This document shows, in pieces, positions 1-7,565 of a DNA stretch of 64,000 nucleotides. Source of the DNA: Williamsia limnetica (GTDB lineage: Bacteria > Actinomycetota > Actinomycetes > Mycobacteriales > Mycobacteriaceae); assembly GCF_003217475.1 (NCBI RefSeq), contig NZ_QJSP01000004.1, positions 341,882 through 405,881 of the forward strand, in the 5' to 3' direction. A model generated the notes under the pieces. It did no database searches, was not told the DNA's origin, and saw only the letters and a list, made by a program, of their open reading frames with translations. The first letter of the stretch is position 1; every line of letters begins with the position of its first letter. Both the position numbers and the translations under genes were made by a program.

Positions 1-391
1 GCAGCATGGCCAGCACCAGCTGTTTGTACTCGCTCGCGAGCTCCCGGATCTCGTCGGTGAGTTCGGGTTCTGTGACGGCTTCGATCTCGACCCACAGCGC
101 CGCGCCGGGACCGGTTGTCCCGGAGCCGATGTGCGCGCGGGACTCGCCCTTGAGCACAGCGCCTGACTGGCCGCCGGCCATCCGGCCGAGCTGCACGATC
201 GACGCGACGACGCCGTAGGCGGGATAACGGTCGTCCAGGCGTGGAGCGACCAAGAGTTTGCCGGCGTCGGACGCCTTGGCGGCGTCGACGGCGGCGCGTG
301 CGGCATCATCCAGCTCGACCGGAACCACCATGCCGGGAAGCAGGACAGGATCGGTCAGGAACAACACCGGCAGGCGGTTGAGTTCGGTCAT
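1..391 (-). CDS. lon: Lon protease, N-terminal part (gene continues past the left edge)
   Basis: The gene starts with ATG at 391, behind a GGAGGA ribosome site at 395-400, and runs off the window after about 130 codons. The visible residues open with LPVLFLTDPVLLPGMVVPVE, the conserved first strand of the LON substrate-binding domain of ATP-dependent protease La, followed by a typical beta-rich LAN domain and the start of a helix. Lon is a cytosolic AAA+ serine protease that degrades misfolded and regulatory proteins. The AAA+ module and the Ser-Lys dyad lie outside the window, so activity cannot be judged. A short LAN-domain-only protein remains possible. Confidence 0.88.
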   Translation of the reverse strand, partial: MTELNRLPVLFLTDPVLLPGMVVPVELDDAARAAVDAAKASDAGKLLVAPRLDDRYPAYGVVASIVQLGRMAGGQSGAVLKGESRAHIGSGTTGPGAALWVEIEAVTEPELTDEIRELASEYKQLVLAML

Positions 392-488
392 GTTTCCTCC
401 AAAGTTAAGTACTTCGGACTCAACTTCTGGAATCGAAGCTTTGTTCCATCACGTGGTCGTGTTCATCGAGGGCGAACAAGCCGCCCGA

Positions 489-1427
489 TCACGAGGTAAA
501 TGATGTGGTGAGTCGCTCGGAGATCTGCCAGATCCGCGTGGCGGCCTCGGGGTCACGAAGCCGGGAGTACAGCTTCTGCTCCCCGGGACCGCCGCCCACA
601 TGCCCGAGCCCGCGTGGTCCGTAGAACTTTCCCCGTTCGGCATCGGAAGAGGTCGCGGCGTACAGGGCCGGCAGTTGGGCAGTGTCGACGGTCCCGACCA
701 GAATGCCTCGTTCGGAGAGGGTCCTGATCACCTTGCGGCCGAGAGTTTCTCTGTCGCGACCGAGTTCAGCGCGCGCGGCGAGGAGATTGGTCGGAGCAAT
801 TCCTGGATGGGAGAGGTTGCTGGTGATGTTCCAGCCGTTCACCTGACTACGTCGGTCGAGTTCCAAGCCGAACAGCCCGAACGCGATCTTCGATTGGCTG
901 TAGGCCTTCATGCCGTCGTACGAGCGCTCCCACTGTAGGTCATCCCAGTTGATGGATCCGCTGTTGGCCGCGACGCTGATCTGCGATGTCACCCGCGCAT
1001 GCCCGGCGATGAGCAGCGGCAACAGCTCAGCGACGAGCGCGAAGTGGCCGAGATGATTCGTCCCGAACTGGAGCTCGAAGCCGTCGGCCGTGGTTTGCCG
1101 GTCAGGCGGGGTCATGACACCGGCGTTGTTCACGAGGATGCGAATCGGCATGTCCTCCTCCCTGAGGGTTTCGCCGAGAGCAGCGACGGAGGCGAGTGAG
1201 GAAAGGTCGAGCGCGCGCAATGAGACGTCTGCGGTGGGGTGCTCACGAAGTATCGCAGCGATCGCGGCCTCGCCTTTGGCCGTATTCCGAACCGGCAGCA
1301 GCACTTCGGCTCCCGCGGCCGCGAGCTTGCTGGCGATACCGAGCCCGATACCGTCGCTGGCGCCGGTGACCACAGCGCGTTGACCGGACAGATCGGGGAT
1401 GGTGGTGTCGATGGGTGAGCGTGGCAT
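489..1427 (-). CDS. Short-chain dehydrogenase/reductase, protochlorophyllide-reductase-like
   Basis: This 312-residue protein is an extended SDR. The cofactor motif TGASDGIG is at residues 21-28, NNAG at 100-103 and the catalytic pair Y176/K180 in YSQSK. Its length and the WDDLQ region before the active site resemble the retinol/protochlorophyllide reductase-like actinobacterial SDRs, which generally use NADP(H). The ATG at 1427 has AGGAG close upstream. It is divergent from an HTH regulator starting at 1571, an arrangement common for SDRs controlled by that regulator family. The substrate is unknown. Confidence 0.85.
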   Translation of the reverse strand: MPRSPIDTTIPDLSGQRAVVTGASDGIGLGIASKLAAAGAEVLLPVRNTAKGEAAIAAILREHPTADVSLRALDLSSLASVAALGETLREEDMPIRILVNNAGVMTPPDRQTTADGFELQFGTNHLGHFALVAELLPLLIAGHARVTSQISVAANSGSINWDDLQWERSYDGMKAYSQSKIAFGLFGLELDRRSQVNGWNITSNLSHPGIAPTNLLAARAELGRDRETLGRKVIRTLSERGILVGTVDTAQLPALYAATSSDAERGKFYGPRGLGHVGGGPGEQKLYSRLRDPEAATRIWQISERLTTSFTS

Positions 1428-1570
1428 CGGTATCTCCTGGGGTTGTGAGTGGTGTCTTCACTGTCACCGGTGGTGGCCGAGTTGGGCAGGGCTCGTTCAT
1501 CCACTGATTCGCAGGTCGTGGATAAGCGGTGTCCCGCGAGGTAGGAAGAAGGACGAACACTGGAGGCGCG

Positions 1571-2404
1571 ATGGTCATCGATCGGATCGGACTGGCGGAT
1601 TTCCTGCGACGCCGCAGGGAGGCGCTGCAGCCTGAGGACGTCGGGCTCCCGCGTGGTGCGCGTCGAAGGACCAGTGGATTACGGCGAGAAGAAGTGGCAT
1701 TGCTCTGCCACATGTCGACCGACTACTACGCGCGCATCGAGCGTCAGACCGGACCGCAGCCGTCCGAGCAGATGATCGCCGCCATCGCACAGGGCCTGCA
1801 CCTGTCGGTCGATGAGCGCGACCACCTGTTCCGCCTCGCCGGCCATCACCCACCGTCACGGGGCCCTGCGAGTGAACACATCAGCCCCGGTCTGCAACGC
1901 ATCCTCGACCGCCTGCACGACACCCCCGCAGAGATCGTCACCGAACTCGGCGAGACGTTGCGGCAGACCGCACTCGGTGTTGCGCTCACCGGTGACCTGA
2001 CCGCGTACAGCGGCCCTGCCCGCAGCATCGGCTACCGGTGGTTCACCGATCCCGAGAGTCGATCGCTCTACGCGCCTGAAGAGCATCCGTTTCTCACCCG
2101 TATGTGGGTATCGGGCCTGCGTGGGGTGGTCACCCTGCGAGGGCCGGAGTCCCATGCGGCACACCTGGTCGAACTTCTTCACGCGCGCAGCGAGGAGTTC
2201 CGTCAGGTCTGGGACACACACGAAGTCGGGATTCGCCCTCATGAGGTGAAGAAGTTCATGCACCCTGAGCTCGGCGAGTTGGAACTCACCTGCCAAACAC
2301 TGCTCGACCCGGTGCAGTCGCACGCGTTATTGGTCTACACGGCTGTCCCGGGAACCGAGAGTTACGAGAAGCTGCAGCTGCTCTCCGTGCTCGGAACCCG
2401 GTGA
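1571..2404 (+). CDS. HTH (XRE-type) regulator with MmyB-like ligand-binding domain
   Basis: The 277-residue protein has an XRE-type helix-turn-helix over roughly residues 5-70 (RRTSGLRREEVALL, then MSTDYYARIERQ). A MmyB-like C-terminal domain follows, which in this family is PAS-like and binds a small ligand, often fatty-acid-like. I chose ATG at 1571 because GGAGG sits at 1562-1566; an in-frame GTG at 1529 would add 14 residues but has no ribosome site. It faces the SDR at 489-1427 across 143 bases and probably controls it; that link is inference from position. Confidence 0.85.
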   Translation: MVIDRIGLADFLRRRREALQPEDVGLPRGARRRTSGLRREEVALLCHMSTDYYARIERQTGPQPSEQMIAAIAQGLHLSVDERDHLFRLAGHHPPSRGPASEHISPGLQRILDRLHDTPAEIVTELGETLRQTALGVALTGDLTAYSGPARSIGYRWFTDPESRSLYAPEEHPFLTRMWVSGLRGVVTLRGPESHAAHLVELLHARSEEFRQVWDTHEVGIRPHEVKKFMHPELGELELTCQTLLDPVQSHALLVYTAVPGTESYEKLQLLSVLGTR

Positions 2405-2444
2405 TCCGGTCGGGGAACCCGGTTTTGTCAGGTAGGAAGAACGG

Positions 2445-3329
2445 ATGACATTCAAGTACTCGGCATCCGACCGCGCGCTCGCCCGCGTGGCGTACGAGAC
2501 CCTCGAGCCGTTCCACGTCCTCGCCTACTTCAGTCCCGAGATCAAGGGCGCCTGCGCCGACACCGGATTGGACTTTCACGGCTGGTACGTCGGGGCCCGA
2601 GGGGCGCCGCTGGGAGAGTGTGACGCGTCGGTCGTCGCAGCCGCGTTCTTCAACTTCAGTCCGACCGTGGTCACCCCTGGCTGGGATGCGGCAAAAGCTG
2701 TCGGCCTCGACGTCGTGAACGCTCGCCGCTATCAAATGCTCGACGAGACCCTCCGTCCGATACTCGGCGACCGGATCGGTGACCCCGTCTTGGATGAGCT
2801 GGCCGACCGCTACGCCGAAAAGGCGTCGACTCTGCCCATGGGCGGACGACCACTGGCCGCAGCGTGGGCGGCGTCGACACCGCCGCCCCAGCCGCATGTG
2901 CGGCTGTGGCATTCGATCGCGATCATCCGCGAATGGCGTGGCGATGCCCACATCGCGGCATTGGTGATCGCGGGTCTGGACCGGCTCGAGGCCTTGGTGC
3001 TACACGAATCGCCGCACCCCGATCCGACCCTGCGGCGTCGCGCGCTCGGTAAAAAGCTGGTGATGATCACTCGTGGCTGGAGCGAAGACGATTGGGAAGC
3101 TGCAGTCGATCGCCTCGTTGCACGCGGACTACTCGAACGGACGGACAGCGGGGAGGCCATGACGGCTGCGGGCGGCGAACTATACGACCACATCGAAGAA
3201 CTCACCGACGATGCCGCGGGTGCCGCGTGGGCCGGCGATCCGAAGTCGGAGGAATTGCTCTCTGCCACGAAGCCTTTCGTGAAAGCAGTCATCGACTCGG
3301 GTGTGCTTCCGGGAACCAAGAAGAAGTAG
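2445..3329 (+). CDS. SCO6745-family protein (winged-helix-like C-terminus)
   Basis: The 294-residue protein matches the SCO6745-type family of actinobacteria, whose function is unknown. The opening around residues 10-35 (YETLEPFHVLAYFSPE) and the WHSIAIIREWRGDAH segment near residue 155 are typical. Residues about 200-265 (KKLVMITRGWSEDDW, then LVARGLLERTDSGEAMT) look like a MarR-type winged helix, so DNA or ligand binding is possible. It follows the HTH regulator by 40 bases on the same strand with AGGAAG before the ATG, so the two may be cotranscribed. Confidence 0.75.
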   Translation: MTFKYSASDRALARVAYETLEPFHVLAYFSPEIKGACADTGLDFHGWYVGARGAPLGECDASVVAAAFFNFSPTVVTPGWDAAKAVGLDVVNARRYQMLDETLRPILGDRIGDPVLDELADRYAEKASTLPMGGRPLAAAWAASTPPPQPHVRLWHSIAIIREWRGDAHIAALVIAGLDRLEALVLHESPHPDPTLRRRALGKKLVMITRGWSEDDWEAAVDRLVARGLLERTDSGEAMTAAGGELYDHIEELTDDAAGAAWAGDPKSEELLSATKPFVKAVIDSGVLPGTKKK

Positions 3330-3342
3330 ATCGGCTTCCCGG

Positions 3343-4044
3343 TCAGTCGACAGCTTCGATCCGCACATCCAGGTCGACTCGTGGGACTTCGTATTGGTGA
3401 ACGATGTGAACACAGATCCCGGTCTCGCAGTCGAGTCGAACCAGTGCCGGTGGTGCGATCACCCACTCATCGGTGACGTCATCGAAGTGACCGTCCAGTA
3501 GGGGGCAGCACGAACACCGCGGATCGTAGGCAGTCGTCGATCGTGCAGTGGCCTGCCAGCTTTTGCGGCCGTGATGCACGCCGACACTGATACCGGTGAA
3601 CTCCACCGACGGCGCGGACACGTCGTCGATGACGTTGGAATGCGCGCTGCCGGCAAGTTCTGCCGGATCAAGCATCGCCACCCAGTGATAGTTCTCGAAG
3701 AAGGTTCCGTGTCCGTAGTCGATGCGCGAGTCATTCGGGCGAGCGATGACCAGACCATCGTGATCTACGGTAGGGGCTGTCGCGGCCGGCCACGACCCCT
3801 CGACGGGTAGCCATGGTCCATCGCCGCGGCGGTGCATCTGACCATCGAATGGCCGCAAGGCCTGTTGCGTCGTCAGTACCTCACGCGAGGCATCTTCTAC
3901 GCGGACGGAGCCGGGTCGCCGTACAACAGCGCGGCGCCATGGTCCCGATGCCGCTGTTGTCCAACGGAACTCGATGCCTGACCAACGCCATGGCGATGAT
4001 TGGGCGAGGCGACGGAACTGCGTCGATGTCGGTTGGATGGGCAT
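3343..4044 (-). CDS. Hypothetical protein of 233 residues
   Basis: I do not recognise this family. There is no signal peptide or membrane segment. The C-terminal third has a cluster of cysteines (DPRCSCCPLLDGHF, then RLDCETGICVH) that could bind metal. The middle region (GTFFENYHWVAMLDPAEL, then SVEFTGISVGVHHGR) reads like a beta-rich domain. It is convergent with the SCO6745-type gene, 13 bases apart. The ATG at 4044 has no clear ribosome site, so the start is uncertain, but base composition and codon positions look coding. Confidence 0.6.
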   Translation of the reverse strand: MPIQPTSTQFRRLAQSSPWRWSGIEFRWTTAASGPWRRAVVRRPGSVRVEDASREVLTTQQALRPFDGQMHRRGDGPWLPVEGSWPAATAPTVDHDGLVIARPNDSRIDYGHGTFFENYHWVAMLDPAELAGSAHSNVIDDVSAPSVEFTGISVGVHHGRKSWQATARSTTAYDPRCSCCPLLDGHFDDVTDEWVIAPPALVRLDCETGICVHIVHQYEVPRVDLDVRIEAVD

Positions 4045-4106
4045 TGACCCACACTCTCACGAACACGGCGCAATAGCTCCTGGGTTTAAGCGCTCGTTCG
4101 AGACCG

Positions 4107-4125
4107 GGCAGGCCGCAAGCCTGCC
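4107..4125. other. Hairpin between a hypothetical gene and the DUF222/HNH gene
   Basis: GGCAGGC, a five-base loop CGCAA, then GCCTGCC form a perfect 7-bp stem in the 245-base gap between two divergent genes. There is no T-run on either side. It could be an RNA element or a protein site; its role is unknown. Nothing else stands out in this gap apart from a small TGAA repeat near 4207-4219. Confidence 0.35.
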
Positions 4126-4276
4126 AAGCCGTCACGCATGGCGATCATCGACTCGGAATTACCGCCGGACGAGAAATTGAAGTCGCGAACAGGGCGGTTT
4201 GTCATCTGAATGAATGAATCCTGCTCTGATGTCGCGGCTGGCCTGTTTGGGTCGTTTCTGTGTCAGACCCCTGCCG

Positions 4277-4282
4277 TACATT
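4277..4282 (+). promoter_or_regulatory. -10 element (TACATT) of the DUF222/HNH gene
   Basis: TACATT fits the TAnnnT -10 consensus of actinobacterial housekeeping promoters and ends 7 bases before the ATG at 4290. Transcription would start at or next to the A of the ATG, giving a leaderless mRNA, which supports the chosen start. No good -35 is visible. Confidence 0.5.
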
Positions 4283-4289
4283 AGCAAGT

Positions 4290-6113
4290 ATGTTCGAGCC
4301 GTGGCCGAGTCTGGACCCTTCCATCACCGGGATAGCGCCGGCAAACGCGTTGCGGGCCAATGACTTGTTGGCCTCGATCGAGCGGGCGTTGACCGGGCAG
4401 GGTTATCTGGAATGGGCCCGCTACGCCTATGCCGCGGAATTGCACCGCCAGCTCGAGGCCGAAAGCGTTGCCTCCCACGACTTCCTGCAGGACGCATACG
4501 TCCAGGCCGCAGCTCGCTTGGCTTTGGCGAACCGTCTATCCCAGACGGCAGCCGAAAGTCATCTCACCTGCGCGCTCGCATTGCGAGACAGGTTGCCCAA
4601 CGTTGCACTGGCCCTCAAAGACGGGCTGGTGGCCGCGCATCACATCTCGAAGATCGTGTCGCGAACCGACCTGATCGAAGGTACCGACCATGCCGCCGAC
4701 ATAGACCGAGACATAGCGGAGAATCTGCGCAACAAGGGTTCGTGGTCGACCCGCGCCATGCGGGACATGATCGATGCCGCCATCTTTCGGCGCGACCCCG
4801 ATCTGATACGCGAAGACCGTAAGGACGCCAAAGACAAGCGTGGAGTCTGGAGCGAGGGTGAGCAGAACGGGATGGGCACCCTGACCGCGACTTTGTCGGC
4901 TGAATACACGGCGATGATCATGAAACGCTTGGAAATGCTCGCGAAGTCCACCTGCCGACGCGATCCGCGCAAGAAGCCCCAGCGGATGTCTGATGCACTG
5001 TTCGCGATCACGATGGGCCGCGAGTTCGAGTGCCTGTGCGACGAGGACGAAGAGTATCCTTGCTTGGCGGAGATCTGGCCGCTGCCGAGGACGCAGGGGA
5101 TCGGTGGGGTCGACGTGAAAATTGTCCTCCATGCCATCGCGAACCAGTCCACGCTCGACGGTGAGGACGACGAGCCGGGCTACCTCGAAGGCCACGGCGT
5201 CATCTCCGCCGAACACGCTCGCGACCTCGCCAAGCAAGACACGACAAAAGTGCGGCCGACGGGCAACAGAACACGACCCAAGCCGGAACCAGAACCTCAG
5301 CGGCAGACGGATCCGCAACCGGCTGCGGGCTCTGAGCCTGAAAGCCGAGCTGCGCAGACGCATTCGGATTCGCCTCCCAGTACCGACCCCGCCGGTGACG
5401 TCACCGACGAACCCGAAGTGTCGCCCGGCCCAAGCGAGACCAAGGCCGAGACCGAACGCGCCGGTAACCGCAAAGCCCGCCGTGCGGCGAAGAAGGCTGC
5501 CACCACGACAATGAACATGCCGGCACCGCCACGGAGTTCGCGTATCGGAGATCTCGGCAACGTCGACTGGGATGCAATCAAACCGCCCGATTTCGAGGTC
5601 ATTCCGCTTCCTCCGGTCAAGCCCGGTGATCACTACCGACCGTCCGCGGTTCTCGATGCCCACCTTCGCATGCGTGACCTGTATTGCATGTGGCCCGGCT
5701 GCAACCAGTCCGCCTGGACCGCCGATCTCGATCACAGCACCGAATACAACCACAAGGACCCCGCCGCCGGTGGCCATACGCACCCGACGGGGATGAAAGC
5801 GCTCTGTCGTTTCCATCATCTGCTCAAGACGCACGCGGACTGGGTAGATGACCAGTACGTCGACCGTCAGGGGCGTACCCGAACGGTGGTCATCACACCC
5901 GAAGGACGCACCTACGACGGTCCCGCCTGGACCGGCGACGACCTCTTTCCCGCGCTGCGCCGCATCGTGTGGGAGGACACAGCTCCGGCGCCGCCGCGGA
6001 GACGCCCACCGGATCAACCAGCCCGGACCCGGTCCCGAACCGAGGCCAAACACCAACGACGACAACAGGAACGCAATCGCAACCGGCTACGTCGTGAGTT
6101 GCTCGATGAATAA
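4290..6113 (+). CDS. DUF222 and HNH endonuclease-domain protein (13E12 repeat family)
   Basis: The 607-residue protein has an N-terminal DUF222 helical domain (about 1-250), a low-complexity hinge rich in Pro, Glu and Thr (about 335-430), and a C-terminal HNH nuclease domain. In the latter, CMWPGC and LDHSTEY lie near residues 465-485 and CRFHHLLKTHADW near 505-517, supplying the zinc-finger cysteines and the Asp-His/His-His metal site. The family is the mycobacterial 13E12 group, present in many copies in Gordonia and Mycobacterium and often linked to recombination; its role is unproven. The start at 4290 is supported by a leaderless -10; a GTG at 4260 is the alternative. A paralogue's 3' end lies at 63782-64000. 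Confidence 0.9.
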   Translation: MFEPWPSLDPSITGIAPANALRANDLLASIERALTGQGYLEWARYAYAAELHRQLEAESVASHDFLQDAYVQAAARLALANRLSQTAAESHLTCALALRDRLPNVALALKDGLVAAHHISKIVSRTDLIEGTDHAADIDRDIAENLRNKGSWSTRAMRDMIDAAIFRRDPDLIREDRKDAKDKRGVWSEGEQNGMGTLTATLSAEYTAMIMKRLEMLAKSTCRRDPRKKPQRMSDALFAITMGREFECLCDEDEEYPCLAEIWPLPRTQGIGGVDVKIVLHAIANQSTLDGEDDEPGYLEGHGVISAEHARDLAKQDTTKVRPTGNRTRPKPEPEPQRQTDPQPAAGSEPESRAAQTHSDSPPSTDPAGDVTDEPEVSPGPSETKAETERAGNRKARRAAKKAATTTMNMPAPPRSSRIGDLGNVDWDAIKPPDFEVIPLPPVKPGDHYRPSAVLDAHLRMRDLYCMWPGCNQSAWTADLDHSTEYNHKDPAAGGHTHPTGMKALCRFHHLLKTHADWVDDQYVDRQGRTRTVVITPEGRTYDGPAWTGDDLFPALRRIVWEDTAPAPPRRRPPDQPARTRSRTEAKHQRRQQERNRNRLRRELLDE

Positions 6114-6152
6114 CCGGTGTTCTGGCTGCGGCGCATACGTCAGACTGACCCG

Positions 6153-7565
6153 ATGCTGTTGACCATCTCCGTCGAACGCTCGGCGTCTCTTGCGGTGCCG
6201 AGCGACCTGGGCTTTCTCCTGCACAAGCATCCGGAAAAGGTGCAACTGTTCAGCGTCTACGGAGGCACTGCGCATGTTTTCTACCCCGAGGTCACCGACG
6301 ACCGGTGCACGGTTGCGCTGGTCCTGGAGGTCGACCCGGTCGCGTTGGTTCGTGGCCGATCTGATGCGCACGACGGGTTCGCGCTCGGGCAATACGTGAA
6401 CGATCGCGCGTACGTGGCGTCCTCGCTGTTGTCGGTTGCCATGGCGAAAGTGTTCCGGTCCGCGCTGAACGGTTATTGTTCGGCACGACCAGAACTGGTC
6501 GACACCGTGTTGCCGCTGACCATCACGTTGCCTGCTGTCCCAGGCGACCCGGACCTGCTGGTCCGTCTGTTCGAGCCGATGGGATGGAACGTGCACGCGG
6601 AGCCGATAACGCTGGATGCGACCCGGCCGGAATGGGGTGATGCGCCACTGGTGTCGCTGACCCTCACGGGTTCGCTGCGGCTCGCAGACGCACTGAACCA
6701 TCTCTACGTACTGCTACCGGTTCTCGACGATGCCAAACACTACTGGGTCGATGATGCCGAGGTGGACAAGCTGGTCAGGGCGGGATCGGGATGGCTGGCG
6801 ACTCACCCGGAGCGGGAACTGATCACGCACCGCTACCTTGCGCACCAGCGGGGACTGAAAGATGCAGCGACACTAAGGCTCATCCAACTCGACGATCGGC
6901 CCGTCGAGGAGGCGCTGGACGACGACGAATCTGCGGCGTCGCGCCCGCTGGTTCACCTCCGCCACGAGGCGGTGCTCAGGGTTGTCGACGAACTGCGGCC
7001 GGCGTCGATCGCAGATCTGGGATGCGGTTCCGGCGCTCTGCTCGGGGCATTGCTGAAGGTGCAGGGCGTCGCACGAGTGATCGGTACGGAGGTATCCGAC
7101 ACCGGGCTGTCGAAGGCCGCGAAGCGACTGCACGTCGCGGACATGACCGAACGCCAATCCGGTCGGCTGTCGCTGCTGCTGTCGTCGCTGCAGTACGAAG
7201 ACGAACGCCTCGGAGAACTCGACCTGGCCATCCTCATGGAGGTCATCGAGCACATTGATCCAGACCGTTTGCCGGCTGTGGTGGCCAACGTATTCGGCGC
7301 TATGCGGCCACGTCATGTGGTGGTGACGACCCCCAACTCCGAATACAACGTGCGCTACCCGGCGTTGGCGGGCGGAGGCTTTCGGCACCCCGACCACCGC
7401 TTCGAGTGGACCCGCCTCGAGTTCGCCGCTTGGGCCGGATCGGTGGGGGAGAGCTACGGCTATGACGTCGATCTGCGCCCGGTGGGCGACGTGGACGACG
7501 AAGTGGGATCACCGACACAGATGGCCATCTTCGGCCGACGAACGGAACTGGAGGAGAAGGCATGA
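6153..7565 (+). CDS. hen1: Hen1, 3'-terminal RNA ribose 2'-O-methyltransferase
   Basis: The 470-residue protein combines the bacterial Hen1 N-terminal domain (opening MLLTISVERSAS, then DLGFLLHKHPEKVQ) with a C-terminal SAM methyltransferase. Visible motifs are DLGCGSG near 288-294 (SAM binding), EVIEH near 363 and FRHPDHRFEWTR near 409-420; the Glu and His residues supply the metal site that orients the RNA 3' ribose. In the known system Hen1 methylates the 2'-OH at a cleaved tRNA end before Pnkp reseals it, so the same ribotoxin cannot cut again. The stop overlaps the Pnkp start by 4 bases (ATGA), implying coupled translation. ATG 6153 was chosen because the domain begins there; GTG 6117 is the upstream alternative. 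Confidence 0.95.
   Translation: MLLTISVERSASLAVPSDLGFLLHKHPEKVQLFSVYGGTAHVFYPEVTDDRCTVALVLEVDPVALVRGRSDAHDGFALGQYVNDRAYVASSLLSVAMAKVFRSALNGYCSARPELVDTVLPLTITLPAVPGDPDLLVRLFEPMGWNVHAEPITLDATRPEWGDAPLVSLTLTGSLRLADALNHLYVLLPVLDDAKHYWVDDAEVDKLVRAGSGWLATHPERELITHRYLAHQRGLKDAATLRLIQLDDRPVEEALDDDESAASRPLVHLRHEAVLRVVDELRPASIADLGCGSGALLGALLKVQGVARVIGTEVSDTGLSKAAKRLHVADMTERQSGRLSLLLSSLQYEDERLGELDLAILMEVIEHIDPDRLPAVVANVFGAMRPRHVVVTTPNSEYNVRYPALAGGGFRHPDHRFEWTRLEFAAWAGSVGESYGYDVDLRPVGDVDDEVGSPTQMAIFGRRTELEEKA

Noticed and set aside
5280..5500. Repetitive-looking segment inside the HNH gene
   Set aside because: It is the Pro/Glu/Thr-rich linker of the protein, not a DNA repeat or insertion.
4536..6065. 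Long open frame (509 codons) on the minus strand
   Set aside because: It lies wholly inside the DUF222/HNH gene; its translation is Arg/Gly/Val-rich with no domain, a usual shadow in GC-rich DNA.
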